From the NCBI RefSeq assembly GCF_009712225.1, contig NZ_WASP01000012.1, positions 36,909-100,908 of the forward strand: 64,000 bases of DNA. Direction: 5' to 3'. The DNA comes from Desulfovibrio sp. (lineage in GTDB: Bacteria > Desulfobacterota > Desulfovibrionia > Desulfovibrionales > Desulfovibrionaceae). Positions 25,253 to 32,311 of this stretch are shown piece after piece (within the stretch, counting starts at the first letter, position 1; every line of letters starts with the position of its first letter). Below the pieces are notes generated by a model, which was not told the DNA's origin, ran no database searches, and saw only the letters and a list, made by a program, of their open reading frames with translations. The position numbers were made by a program, and so were the translations under genes.

Positions 25253-26218
25253 TTACTGCCAGTCGGGGCCGAAGGCGGCCTGGCCGAGATCGTTGATGGT
25301 CTGGGCTTCGGCTGCAGGGATGCTGCAGGTCAGAGTCACTTCGAGCGCCTTCTTCGGAAAGTAGGCTTTCTTCATGTTGGCGTCGACTTTGGCATAAGCC
25401 GCGGTGAGATTTGCCCACTGCCGAAGCTTGCGGGTCGAAATCACCGTGCTGAGGCTGCCGCCGCCGAAACCATCCTCACCGAGAAACAGCTTTCGGACTT
25501 CATTGGCCGTCTGAATCATGTACCCCCGAAGTTCTTCGGGAAGCCCAGGATTAGCGCGGGTCAGGACTCCGCTTTCTTGTTCCGGCGTCAGATAGCTCAC
25601 CTTCGCAAAAATGAAGCGATCACCAAACGCCAGGTTGCCGGTCTGAACGCCACGATACAATCCAGTCTGGTCGCCGCTGACGCCGGCGTTGCCGGTGACG
25701 AGCATGCGAAAGTTCGGATGGACCTGGATCCGTTCGTCCGTCACGGGAATGTGCAGAACCCCGTGGTCGAGGATCGGCACGAACGCCATTTGGAATTCCG
25801 GAGCCTTGGTGTTCAGTTCTTCCGCGACGAATAGATATCCGTTGCGGCAGGCCGTGGTGAATGGGCCATCACGCCACACGAAGCCACCTTGCGGAGAGGG
25901 ATACATCCCGCCCAACAGATCGGTGAACTCGGTGTTGTCGCCGATCGGCGGCGCAATCAGGGGGATGCCCAGGCGGGCTGCGATTTGAGCGAAGCCTTGG
26001 CTTTTCCCTGCTCCCGTCGGACCCAGCGCCCACATGCCGACACCCTGCGTGCGCAGGACGTAGACCATGGTGCGAATGAAATCCAAATCGAAGATGAAAT
26101 GCTCGTCGAGACGCGGAACGCACGGATGCCCGTGCTCAAAGCCCATGACTTGTGCCTTGCCGGCGTCAACGCCGAAGGTGTCGGTGATGCTGTACGACTT
26201 GGGAGTCAATTTGAACAT
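25253..26218 (-). CDS. MoxR/CobS-like AAA+ ATPase
   Basis: A 321-residue AAA+ ATPase. The start at 26218 (MFKLTPKSYSITDTFG) has GGAG upstream. Walker A is ALGPTGAGKSQG near residues 64-75; Walker B region LFVAEELN near residue 127 has Glu in place of the first Asp. Sensor 1 LVTGNAG and RFIFAKVSYL follow. The N-terminal motif FGVDAGKAQVMGFEHGHPCVPRLDEHFIF, read in pieces, is typical of CobS-type ATPases. It partners the DUF3150 and VWA proteins downstream. In SXT/IncA elements a cobS-like gene follows the exonuclease gene, the same order as here; its biological function there is unknown. Confidence 0.88.
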   Translation of the reverse strand: MFKLTPKSYSITDTFGVDAGKAQVMGFEHGHPCVPRLDEHFIFDLDFIRTMVYVLRTQGVGMWALGPTGAGKSQGFAQIAARLGIPLIAPPIGDNTEFTDLLGGMYPSPQGGFVWRDGPFTTACRNGYLFVAEELNTKAPEFQMAFVPILDHGVLHIPVTDERIQVHPNFRMLVTGNAGVSGDQTGLYRGVQTGNLAFGDRFIFAKVSYLTPEQESGVLTRANPGLPEELRGYMIQTANEVRKLFLGEDGFGGGSLSTVISTRKLRQWANLTAAYAKVDANMKKAYFPKKALEVTLTCSIPAAEAQTINDLGQAAFGPDWQ

Positions 26219-26232
26219 GTTGTTCTCCGAGA

Positions 26233-26287
26233 TGCGGAGAAGGCGCACTGATCCCCACCAGGGGAAAGTGACCCTCCCCTGAGGGAT
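26233..26287 (-). promoter_or_regulatory. Nested-hairpin leader element, copy 6
   Basis: On the minus strand CCCTCAGGGGAGG, GT, CAC, TTT, CCCC, TGGT, GGGG, ATCA, GTG, CGC, CTTCTCC. The helices are GGAG/CTTCTCC, CAC/GTG and CCCC/GGGG. It lies between the exonuclease stop (26310) and the AAA+ ATPase start (26218). Confidence 0.62.
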
Positions 26288-26309
26288 TGCGATGAAATAT
26301 TGAGAGGTC

Positions 26310-27395
26310 TCAGGCAGCCGCGGCCGAAGGCAGGGGGAGCTGATACCGTGAATTGCGCACCGTCGTTTTGATCTGCGACGTTACGGCCTTGCGATAGGAT
26401 TGGAGGACGGTCTGGTCGATGGCTCCAAACAGGTCATCGGCCATTGCCTTATAGTCCACGTACCCGCTTTGCTTTCGATACATATCGGCCAAGCTCGGAT
26501 CGATGGGACCGTGGTGGTCTTCAATCAGTTGCTTGTAATCGATTGAGCCACGTTTACCCCACCTGGTCAGAGCGACTTCCCGGTCTTCCACCGGACAAGC
26601 CAACTTGCTGTAGTTGCCCATCAGCGCTTCGAGGTTTGCTTGCGCGTCCTTCAACCGCTGCTTCCTGGCATCTACGAGCTTGACCAAACGGTTCAGCTTG
26701 GCTTCCGCGGCGATATAAGCTTGCGCCTTCTCGCCCCATTCCAGCTGTTGTTCGTAATTGGTCGGGTAGACCACATCCTTTTCCGGATCAAGCTCTGGAG
26801 GAGTTTGAGACAGAACAAGCTGGTGGAATTCCCGGCCGATGCGTCGCATGTTTTCCCAGACGTTCGGCTTAGCCTCACGCCAGAGCACGAGATGGGCGAG
26901 GACGTTGCCCTCCTCATCGTTGAGACACATCAGCAGCATGCCCTTCGACAATTTGCCGACCGACATGCCGTATTGAAGTTGAACACCGCCAGACTGGACG
27001 GCCGGATGTTTGACACCTTGTTCCTGAATCTCGCGGAACACCTTTTCGCCTGGGGCCTTGATTTCCACCATGATCCCACCGTCGGTGATCCCGTCCGAAG
27101 AAAACCGAAACAGCGGATCTTCCTCGTCTTCGATGCAGTAGGGGAGCAGGAATTCCCCTCCCAGCAGGCTTTCAGCCAGCCGACGATTTGCCGGTTCGCA
27201 CCTCTTGCCCCGAAGGACATTCGGATCGCGGGACAGATCTTCCGGAAGCATGAGCCCCACCTTTTCTCGCCACACCATTAGCGGGGTGAGATAGGCCGAT
27301 TGTTTCATCAGCGCGGGCATGTCCGTGCCGGTGATGCCCTCTCTTCGCCAAGCCAGCCATTCCTGGCTGCCCTGGGCAACGTCGATGATCCTCAT
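26310..27395 (-). CDS. YqaJ-type viral recombinase / lambda-exonuclease-like nuclease
   Basis: A 361-residue nuclease of the PD-(D/E)xK superfamily. The start at 27395 (MRIIDVAQGSQEWLAWRREGITGTD) has GGAGG 6 bp upstream. QGSQEWLAWRREGITGTDMPAL is the YqaJ N-terminal motif, here read in two overlapping parts. The catalytic core shows FRFSSDGITDGGIMVEIKAPG, with Asp and the ExK pair, then QLQYGMSV for the conserved Gln/Tyr. The C-terminal half is helical. Its start overlaps the upstream gene by ATGA. The pair exonuclease plus annealing protein forms a Red-like recombination system. Confidence 0.88.
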   Translation of the reverse strand: MRIIDVAQGSQEWLAWRREGITGTDMPALMKQSAYLTPLMVWREKVGLMLPEDLSRDPNVLRGKRCEPANRRLAESLLGGEFLLPYCIEDEEDPLFRFSSDGITDGGIMVEIKAPGEKVFREIQEQGVKHPAVQSGGVQLQYGMSVGKLSKGMLLMCLNDEEGNVLAHLVLWREAKPNVWENMRRIGREFHQLVLSQTPPELDPEKDVVYPTNYEQQLEWGEKAQAYIAAEAKLNRLVKLVDARKQRLKDAQANLEALMGNYSKLACPVEDREVALTRWGKRGSIDYKQLIEDHHGPIDPSLADMYRKQSGYVDYKAMADDLFGAIDQTVLQSYRKAVTSQIKTTVRNSRYQLPLPSAAAA

Positions 27396-28282
27396 GGATT
27401 TCCTCCATCTTCTGATTGGGCAGCTTCGATCAGACCTTTGTCCAACAACCATTCGGAATATTGGCGAACGTTTTCTCGAAGTGCTGAATCTGTAATACCC
27501 GGTAGAAGGGTACTCTTGATGTATTGATTGGCTGGATTCCAGGCCTGCTTTTCACGGGCGCGGACGATGACTTCTTCGACCCTGCCACGAAGCGCGGAAT
27601 CGATCAGATCAGGATCAATCGGACATAACACGATCTCTCGGTTACGAGCGTCCTCGATCTTGATTGACCGAACTGGATTGATCACCTTGTCGACCTCGTT
27701 TTCCGACACCTTAATGGCGCCATCGACATCGTCGACTTCGGTTTCGTCCATCAGGAAGCCGAGCCCACAAATCGAGAGCGTCACGCGACGCTTCGCTTTG
27801 GTGGTGGCCTTCATGATGGCGTTGGAAAGATCCGTTTCCTTGAGTGGCTGACCGGCCTCGGGGTGAGTCCGCTTGACCCGCTGTTGCTGTCCTTCATCGT
27901 ATTCCCAGTAGTGCGTGGGATAGATGCGAGGAACGACGCCGATATCACTGTCCTGGCGCCCATTTGGCATGGTCGCATGGGCAGTGACCAGCAGGACCGT
28001 GTCCAATTCGGAACGTTCGAGCTGGACAATCGATACATTCCGCAGAGCGCGCAGCTGATCCGTACAATCCTTTCGGGCGTACAAGGTCAGCCGACCGTCG
28101 AGCTTTATGTATTCGAAGGGGCGCGTTATAGAGTTGAGCCCCAGGGATTCGCAGACACCGAGATAGAACTTCAAGCGTTCCTTCGGTGTAAGCTTTGACA
28201 GATCGCCGTTGGCAATCAGTTTTTCAAAGACTTCCGCAGCGTCTTGCTGCGAAGGCCCAATATTGGCAATGGCTGCCACCAT
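27392..28282 (-). CDS. putative single-strand annealing protein (Bet/RecT-type role)
   Basis: 296 residues. Features include KLTPKERLKFYLGVCESLGLN near residues 31-51 (read in parts), FEYIKLDGRLTLYARKDC, and KATTKAKRRVTLSICGLGF near residues 157-175, a pattern shared by phage and element annealing proteins where a basic helix precedes CGLG. I cannot place it in RecT, Red-beta or Erf with certainty. Support comes from context: directly upstream and translationally coupled to a YqaJ exonuclease and downstream of ssb, as in the ssb-bet-exo block of SXT/IncA elements. AGGAG lies 7 bp before the ATG. Confidence 0.66.
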   Translation of the reverse strand: MVAAIANIGPSQQDAAEVFEKLIANGDLSKLTPKERLKFYLGVCESLGLNSITRPFEYIKLDGRLTLYARKDCTDQLRALRNVSIVQLERSELDTVLLVTAHATMPNGRQDSDIGVVPRIYPTHYWEYDEGQQQRVKRTHPEAGQPLKETDLSNAIMKATTKAKRRVTLSICGLGFLMDETEVDDVDGAIKVSENEVDKVINPVRSIKIEDARNREIVLCPIDPDLIDSALRGRVEEVIVRAREKQAWNPANQYIKSTLLPGITDSALRENVRQYSEWLLDKGLIEAAQSEDGGNP

Positions 28283-28297
28283 GATGATGCTCCTGAA

Positions 28298-28330
28298 ACA
28301 AAAAAAGCGACATCACGGGGGTGATATCGC
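28298..28330 (-). terminator. Terminator or attenuator between ssb and the annealing-protein gene
   Basis: On the minus strand GCGATATCAC, loop CCCC, GTGATGTCGC, followed by seven Ts. The stem is ten base pairs with one G-T. It ends about 20 nt before the next ATG, so it may attenuate rather than fully stop transcription into the downstream genes. Confidence 0.8.
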
Positions 28331-28362
28331 TCGCTTCATCGCGGGATTGTATGAGGCCGCTC

Positions 28363-28836
28363 CTAGAAGGGGATGTCCCCATCGAGAATGCCGGGATCGT
28401 AACCACCTGCGGCTGGCGGCGTGTGACGGTTATTCCTTTGAGCGGAACCGCGATCAGACGTCGATGTTTCCGCAGGGGCCTGCCGACCACCGTCGCAGGG
28501 GATGATGGTATGCTTCGGGCTCCTGGTGACGACGACCTCGGTGATCGATCGCTCGATTCCCTGGGTGTCGTTGTACTTCCTCGTCTTGAGCATGCCCTCG
28601 ATATCGATCATCGATCCCTTGCGAAGGTACTTTTCGCAAAAGTCCGCAGCGGGGCCTTGGACCGAGATGTTGTGCCACTCGGTGGAAGATTTGGTTTCGC
28701 CGCTCTCGCGGTCCTTCCAGTCCTCCGAAGTTGCAAGAGTGAAGGTCGCAACCTTGTCACCGTTGCCGAAGGTGTGAATCTTCGGATCTACGCCGAGATT
28801 GCCAATCAAACTGACGCAATTTTTGCTTCTAGCCAT
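28363..28836 (-). CDS. ssb: Single-stranded DNA-binding protein
   Basis: 157 residues. ATG at 28836 (MARSKNCVSLIGNLG) has AAGGA upstream; the extension to 28869 is not needed. The OB-fold hallmarks are VSLIGNLGVDPKI, VATFTLATSEDW, STEWHNISVQG and IDIEGMLKTRKY. A flexible Gly/Asn/Ser tail (from residue ~115) ends in GILDGDIPF, the acidic tip that binds partner proteins such as exonucleases and PriA. It protects single-stranded DNA in replication, recombination and after conjugal transfer. It heads the recombination block and is preceded by leader copy B. Confidence 0.95.
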   Translation of the reverse strand: MARSKNCVSLIGNLGVDPKIHTFGNGDKVATFTLATSEDWKDRESGETKSSTEWHNISVQGPAADFCEKYLRKGSMIDIEGMLKTRKYNDTQGIERSITEVVVTRSPKHTIIPCDGGRQAPAETSTSDRGSAQRNNRHTPPAAGGYDPGILDGDIPF

Positions 28837-28910
28837 GATGGTTTCCTTGATGCAGACGTGCAGATCCACCGTGAACTGGCTTCGCGTGGATTGAACTGTC
28901 TTGATTGATG

Positions 28911-29089
28911 ATTGGGCGCAATTCCGCCCGAATGATGGAGCACGTGTCTCCAGTGATGAAAGCCTGGCTTAGAGCGCTTGTCTCCGCAAAGGGAGAGGGC
29001 TTGTGGCGCGCTTGCAGTCCGAAAACTGCCTTTTGCCCGGATCAGACAAAGCTGAACACAACGCACGAATGCGTACAGGCGAAAGTGAG
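28911..29089 (-). promoter_or_regulatory. Structured 5' leader, copy B (inverted copy of 5069-5243)
   Basis: This minus-strand leader precedes ssb. The core from GTTCAGCTTTGTCTGATC to the GGAG hairpin matches copy A with about four changes in 110 bp. The terminal hairpin is GGGC-loop-GCCC versus CGGC-loop-GCCG in copy A, and the loop of the GGAG/CTCC hairpin is changed to ACACGTG. Between it and the ssb start there is another hairpin, ATCCAC ... GTGGAT. In the remaining gap to 29243 a perfect TTGCCCG-loop-CGGGCAA hairpin lies at 29113-29132. Confidence 0.6.
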
Positions 29090-29243
29090 ACCAGCGTACA
29101 GATCCTTTGTTGCCCGGTCAAGCGGGCAACCTGTGGCCAACCAGCGCAATTACTCCCGATTCTGCTCGATATAGGCCGGTCCCCCGATTTTTCGCTTCCT
29201 GTAGCATCAACCAATCTTCACTGCACTATGAGGGTTTGGTTCT

Positions 29244-30020
29244 ATGGCTCAATCTCCCATTCCGGCGCGGTCGCCGGGTAACAACCGCCGGCCGAAACGG
29301 TCGCGCGAGGCCATCGAAGGTCGGTTGGATCGCGCTGCCAAAAACACCAGCATGTATTCGATGAACTACCTGCCTGTTTTGCTCAAACTGCAAACGGCAT
29401 TTACCCAGAATATGGGCGAGAAGTTTTTCTATAAGCGCACGGTCGATGGCTTTCACAATGTCGACGTCGTCTTGCGCCTGATCGGCAAGGACCAGAACCT
29501 TGTGGACGGGCTGGCGGCCGACTTGAAAAAAGAAGCGGCCGAGTTGCTGGAAGCGGCTCATGCTGCGCGTGAGAAGGCCCTCGCCCGGGTCAAAGATGCC
29601 AAAGCTCTTTTGACCAAGGTAACCCACCCTCACGAAGCCGAATACCGTGCCACCACGCCGATGGCGATGAAATACCTGACCGCCATCCAGCATGTCGATG
29701 ACACCGCGGCAGCTCTGGCCGCGCTCTATATGTCCGAACAAATCACCAGTTCGGAAATGCTGGCCGAGATCAATCAACTCACCGGCCAGATCGCGTCGCT
29801 CAGCATCAAGGTCATCCAGATGTCTCGCACGCTGCGGAAAATCGCCGAGAAGACCGAAGGGGTTGATACCTCTTTGCTGGGCGAAGAAGACACCGCTCCT
29901 CTGCCGGGTGAGCCGGCGGCGCCGGTGCCGACGCCCGCTCGTGCCGGTCGCAGCGAACGTTCCGCACGGCGCTCCGAGCCGGTCACCGGTCAGGTGCTTG
30001 AAACAGCAGCGGCCCAGTAA
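29244..30020 (+). CDS. hypothetical coiled-coil protein, 258 aa
   Basis: No family recognised with confidence. The start (MAQSPIPARSPGNNRRPKRSRE) has AGGG 8 bp upstream and is basic, possibly DNA-binding. Residues ~75-200 are Ala/Glu/Lys/Leu-rich helices with coiled-coil character (LKKEAAELLEAAHAAREKAL). The C-terminus is a Pro/Ala/Arg/Ser-rich tail. It faces away from ssb across a ~400-bp intergenic region and ends at a strong bidirectional terminator. General style resembles chromosome- or conjugation-associated accessory proteins of integrative elements, but that is only an impression. Confidence 0.68.
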   Translation: MAQSPIPARSPGNNRRPKRSREAIEGRLDRAAKNTSMYSMNYLPVLLKLQTAFTQNMGEKFFYKRTVDGFHNVDVVLRLIGKDQNLVDGLAADLKKEAAELLEAAHAAREKALARVKDAKALLTKVTHPHEAEYRATTPMAMKYLTAIQHVDDTAAALAALYMSEQITSSEMLAEINQLTGQIASLSIKVIQMSRTLRKIAEKTEGVDTSLLGEEDTAPLPGEPAAPVPTPARAGRSERSARRSEPVTGQVLETAAAQ

Positions 30021-30034
30021 TTTTCTCGTTCGGC

Positions 30035-30066
30035 AAAAAGGGCATCGCCGCGATGCCCTTTTTTGT
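30035..30066. terminator. Bidirectional intrinsic terminator
   Basis: AAAAA, GGGCATCG, loop CCG, CGATGCCC, TTTTTT, starting 15 bp after the 30020 stop. The A-run and T-run flanks allow use from both strands. Confidence 0.9.
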
Positions 30067-30118
30067 CGGGTGAATTCTGCGCGGGCGAATCGGCACGAGG
30101 GAATGGAGTGAGTCGCAG

Positions 30119-30283
30119 ATGTCTCTTACGAACTCGATGATTATGAGTTTGACGCCTGCGCAGATGCAGGTTTTTCTGCCCACCATCATCCCCTTGCTCT
30201 CGCCATCAAATATAAGCGTTCTGTCGCCCGCCCAGATGGCCGCGTTGTCGCCGGCGCAAATCGCGGCGCTGACCCCTGGGTAG
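30119..30283 (+). CDS. 54-residue peptide with LSPAQ repeats
   Basis: A short frame starting MSLTNSMIMSLTPAQMQ and ending LSPAQMAALSPAQIAALTPG. The pentad pattern L-S/T-P-A-Q recurs four times with spacing near eight residues in the last part. GGAG is about 11 bp upstream. Similar L(S/T)xxQxxAL repeats occur in larger bacterial repeat proteins of unknown role, so this may be a fragment or a small helical peptide. It ends 20 bp before the next start on the same strand. Confidence 0.45.
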   Translation: MSLTNSMIMSLTPAQMQVFLPTIIPLLSPSNISVLSPAQMAALSPAQIAALTPG

Positions 30284-30303
30284 GTGCGGGTAAGGAAGCT
30301 ACC

Positions 30304-31035
30304 ATGTTCGAATTCAGAAAGTATCCGTGCCTCGCTCCTGTAGTCTCGCCGAATGGCACCGTCGGCCCGGCCATGTTTGAAATTGGCGGTCAGTTGACCG
30401 ACGACGATCTGCGGCGCATTGCTGCCGCCTACGGCTTTGATCTTCGTCTCAGTCTTTACGACGAAGATGATCTTCCCCTCAGCCTCATGCATCACGACGC
30501 CCCCGAAGTGATTGCCGCCCTCGAGTTACCCGATGAAGACGAGGACGGCTACGTGCGGGTCGGCGCTTGGGATACCGAGAACGGGGAGATCAACGTCGCG
30601 TATGTTTTTCCGCTCCGCACGTCCCACCTGGCGGTGGCAGTCGCCAACACGATCGTCGACTTGATTGGTCGTGATGGTCCGCGTGATGCCATGGTCGATG
30701 TTGTCGCTGTTCGACTGCAGCGCTTCCGTGATGCTGGCGATAGAAAGGTTCGGACCGCGCTCGAACAGTTGATTGAAGCGGTCGAACTCAACTCCGGCGC
30801 CGAGCCCAGCGGGTCTGTACTTGCCCGGGCCGTTGACGACGCAAAAGAAGCGCTGACGCCGATCACCGATCGGCAGTGCCTCAACAACATAACCGATGCT
30901 TTCGTCGAAGACATTCTATCCTTGTCTTATGCAGAGGTGCTCGCTGAAGCCGCGGAGGACGGCATTGATATTGCGGCAGAAGCGGCTAGGGGACGGGAGA
31001 TGCTGGCCCGCGTCGCTCGTCGCACGGTCGGCTAA
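30304..31035 (+). CDS. hypothetical acidic protein, 243 aa
   Basis: No family recognised. ATG at 30304 has AAGGAAG 7 bp upstream. The protein is acidic and helical with Ala/Val/Asp-rich stretches (AVAVANTIVDLIGRDGPRD, AEAAEDGIDIAAEAARG), no signal peptide and no membrane segment. A fairly well-defined N-terminal domain contains EIGGQLTDDDLRRIAAAYGFDLRL, read in parts, and may be a small alpha/beta unit. It may be co-transcribed with the 54-residue peptide gene upstream. The following gap 31036-31231 holds no gene. Confidence 0.68.
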   Translation: MFEFRKYPCLAPVVSPNGTVGPAMFEIGGQLTDDDLRRIAAAYGFDLRLSLYDEDDLPLSLMHHDAPEVIAALELPDEDEDGYVRVGAWDTENGEINVAYVFPLRTSHLAVAVANTIVDLIGRDGPRDAMVDVVAVRLQRFRDAGDRKVRTALEQLIEAVELNSGAEPSGSVLARAVDDAKEALTPITDRQCLNNITDAFVEDILSLSYAEVLAEAAEDGIDIAAEAARGREMLARVARRTVG

Positions 31036-31231
31036 GACCGGTGGATGCTGCCTGATGACAGCCATGGAGGAGAAACGGGTTGGCTTTTTGTGATGCGCTC
31101 AAGCCTGGGACCAGCGCTGCAGCCCAGTAACTCGCACTTACCAAGGCGGGGCGACGGGGTATCCGCGTTGATCGGCTTGGTCGTCGGCCGATTGCCTTTG
31201 AATTCCCTTATGCACTTACGAGGAAATTAAA

Positions 31232-31594
31232 ATGTGGTTTACGCCAGATGAGGAAAGGCGACGTCGGGAAGAGGATGAACGTCGACGCCGTGATGAAGAG
31301 GACCGTCGGCGACGTCTGCGCGATGAGGAAGACCGTCGCCGTCGTGACGAGGAAGATCGCCGCCGTCGTGACGAGGAAGATCGCCGCCGCCGGAACGAAG
31401 AGGATCGTCAGCGCCGTCTGCGGGAGGAAGAAGAGCGTCGGCGCCGCGATGAAGAAGATCGTCGACGTCGCCAACGGGAAGCGGAGGAACAGCGCCGACG
31501 CGCAGATCACGACCGTTGGCGGCGTGATGAAGACGCCCGACAGCGCCGCGAACGTGAAGACCAGGCGCCGCCGCCGCCATTCATGGGCTTTTAG
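31232..31594 (+). CDS. extreme Arg/Asp/Glu repeat protein, 120 aa
   Basis: ATG at 31232 has GAGGAAA 7 bp upstream. After MWFTPDEE almost the entire protein is made of RRRRDEED-type heptads, with four close copies in residues 15-60 and looser ones to residue 110, then a QAPPPPFMGF tail. Arg exceeds 40 percent and nearly all the rest is Asp/Glu, so it is a long single alpha-helix or polyampholyte without hydrophobic core. Codons vary between repeats (CGT/CGC, GAC/GAT, GAA/GAG), which argues that the protein sequence is maintained. Function unknown; nucleic-acid or membrane-surface binding are possibilities. Confidence 0.6.
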   Translation: MWFTPDEERRRREEDERRRRDEEDRRRRLRDEEDRRRRDEEDRRRRDEEDRRRRNEEDRQRRLREEEERRRRDEEDRRRRQREAEEQRRRADHDRWRRDEDARQRREREDQAPPPPFMGF

Positions 31595-31857
31595 CCGTTG
31601 CAGGGGCGGCATTGCGGATGCCGACGAGAAATCCCCCCAGGCGGTTGGCGTCGCCGTCGGCGATCAGGCGATCACGGCAATCGTCGGCTCCGTCGCCGCC
31701 CTGGGGGGACACCCCTTCCCACACGCTCGGAAGTACTACTTATCGCGCCCTTGCCCCGCGGCCGGCGGACAGAGCCCCTCCGCCAGCGGTTCGGCGGATA
31801 CCGCAACGCTGCCAAGACCCAAGCCGCCTTGGCTGAGTGGCATTTCTCCACGAACAT
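31595..31857. other. Non-coding gap before hipBA
   Basis: 263 bp in which all frames look like shadows. No promoter, RNA gene or repeat was recognised except the operators that begin at 31858. Confidence 0.4.
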
Positions 31858-31970
31858 ATTCCGTTAAATCGGAATCGCCCATTGCAATTCCGTTATGGCA
31901 CTATATGCTGGCGTCAGCGAGTTGTTCCGCTAAATCGCACTTGGAGGCTGGAGTTCCGCCATGTCGGAAT
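31858..31970. promoter_or_regulatory. hipBA operator array
   Basis: Full palindromes ATTCCG-TTAAAT-CGGAAT (31858-31875) and TTCCG-CCATGT-CGGAA (31954-31969, over the hipB start codon) share the same arm and a 6-bp spacer. Half sites ATTCCG (31887) and GTTCCGCTAAAT (31924) lie between them. HipB proteins bind such paired palindromes to repress their own operon. Confidence 0.7.
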
Positions 31971-32311
31971 CAGAAAGCGAGCGCAAACGCATTGGCGCCC
32001 AGTTGGCGGCGAGGCGCAAGGAGAAGAAATGGACGGTCAAGGACGTTGCGGCGCGCACTGGGCGGCAGCCGTCCCGTGTGACCGAGATGGAAAAGGGCCG
32101 GACGAACAGTACCCTGGACGCGCTGATCCAGGTCGGCGAAGTAATGGGGCTGCGCCTGCTGTACGTCCCCGAGGATCGCATGGCTGACGTCCTGATGTTG
32201 CTGGGGCAGCGCACTCCGACTTTGTCGCATGCGACCATGCCGCGCAGCGTCTTCGACGAAGTGTTTATCCCGGATCCGGAGGATGGCGACGATGAAGCGC
32301 CTGATCATTGA
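31961..32311 (+). CDS. hipB: HipB-like antitoxin / XRE-family repressor
   Basis: 116 residues. The XRE helix-turn-helix spans residues ~10-62: RIGAQLAARRKEKKWTVKDV, then TGRQPSRVTEMEKGRTNSTL, and LDALIQVGEVMGLRL. An acidic C-terminal tail may reach into HipA. GGAGGCTGGAG lies upstream of the ATG. It overlaps hipA by 20 bp and is flanked by operator palindromes, so autoregulation is expected. Confidence 0.88.
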   Translation: MSESESERKRIGAQLAARRKEKKWTVKDVAARTGRQPSRVTEMEKGRTNSTLDALIQVGEVMGLRLLYVPEDRMADVLMLLGQRTPTLSHATMPRSVFDEVFIPDPEDGDDEAPDH

